From the NCBI GenBank assembly GCA_023395255.1, contig JAEWZN010000017.1:1-6020 (forward strand): a stretch of DNA of 6,020 nucleotides, read 5' to 3'. Of the stretch, positions 5,830 through 6,020 are shown one piece after another. The notes beneath the pieces are model-generated. The model ran no database searches. It was not told the DNA's origin and saw nothing but the letters and a program-made list of their open reading frames with translations. The stretch is from Deferribacteres bacterium (GTDB lineage: Bacteria; Chrysiogenota; Deferribacteres; Deferribacterales; Geovibrionaceae). Position numbers and translations under genes: made by a program. Each line of letters begins with the position of its first letter. Within the stretch, counting starts at the first letter, position 1.

Positions 5830-6020
5830 ATGCGCTACCTGTCGGTTAGTTGTATGCTTGCGTGTCTTCTGCTTTTCGTTGCAGTTGGGGCACAAGCATT
5901 TGAGAACGGCGCTTCGAACACGCCGGACAGCTGGACGCAGCAGGTCTCTCCCGGACAGTTTAAGGAGAGCCATGAGGGTATAGGCATCACAGATGATACC
6001 AAGATATACCTTACGCTGAC
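5830..6020 (+). CDS. Sec-exported protein of unknown function, N-terminal fragment
   Basis: 63 complete codons are visible before the window ends, and the frame stays open. Residues 1-23 form a Sec signal peptide: Arg2, a hydrophobic core (LACLLLFVAVG) and a signal peptidase I site after AQA, leaving a mature protein that starts FENGAS. The visible mature part is hydrophilic and rich in Ser, Thr, Gly, Asp and Lys; it has no CxxCH or other motif I recognise. It could be a periplasmic, outer-membrane or surface protein. It has its own strong ribosome site and lies after a probable terminator and a candidate promoter, so it is likely a separate transcription unit unrelated to the molybdoenzyme. 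I do not recognise the family from this fragment. Confidence 0.8.
   Translation, partial: MRYLSVSCMLACLLLFVAVGAQAFENGASNTPDSWTQQVSPGQFKESHEGIGITDDTKIYLTL

Noticed and set aside
5830..5865. Lipoprotein signal at Cys8 or Cys12 of the secreted protein
   Set aside because: Both Cys lie too close to the N-terminus, without a preceding hydrophobic core or a Leu at -3; a signal peptidase I site after AQA fits better.

Overview
The window holds a respiratory gene cluster on the + strand, encoding a Tat-exported molybdenum oxidoreductase of the DMSO reductase family and its partners. All the genes read rightward. The apparent order is: the C-terminal end of a multiheme c-type cytochrome (1-188); a DmsA-like molybdopterin catalytic subunit (231-2969); a DmsB-like subunit with four iron-sulfur clusters (2987-3721); a TorD/DmsD-family maturation chaperone (3827-4552); and a cysteine-rich cytoplasmic protein with four ferredoxin-type motifs (4553-5644). 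After a 185-base gap with a dyad, a probable terminator and a candidate response-regulator promoter, a new transcription unit begins with a Sec-secreted protein (5830 onward) that runs off the window.

How the parts fit: the catalytic subunit has an N-terminal twin-arginine signal, so it folds with its cofactor in the cytoplasm and is exported carrying the B subunit, which has no signal of its own. The TorD-like protein probably guards cofactor loading and export. The last protein is probably a cytoplasmic Fe-S accessory or electron carrier for that maturation, though this is inference. No NrfD/DmsC-type membrane anchor lies in the window. A multiheme cytochrome sits directly upstream and the signal peptide has a lipobox-like Cys. 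Together these recall the Shewanella extracellular DMSO reductase layout (dmsEFABGH: cytochrome, porin, A, B, chaperone, accessory) rather than E. coli dmsABC. The substrate cannot be read from the sequence.

Organism: an anaerobically respiring, Gram-negative-type bacterium rich in multiheme cytochromes. Moderate GC, frequent ATA/AGA/AGG codons and the gene content would fit Deferribacterota (Geovibrio/Seleniivibrio-like) or Desulfuromonadales. This is an impression, not a measured assignment.

Spacing suggests one operon from the cytochrome through 5644. The only sizeable internal gap (3722-3826) carries a perfect 11-bp hairpin without a U-tract, which may separate expression of the enzyme genes from the maturation genes. 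No RNA genes, insertion sequences, CRISPR arrays or gaps above 300 bases were seen.
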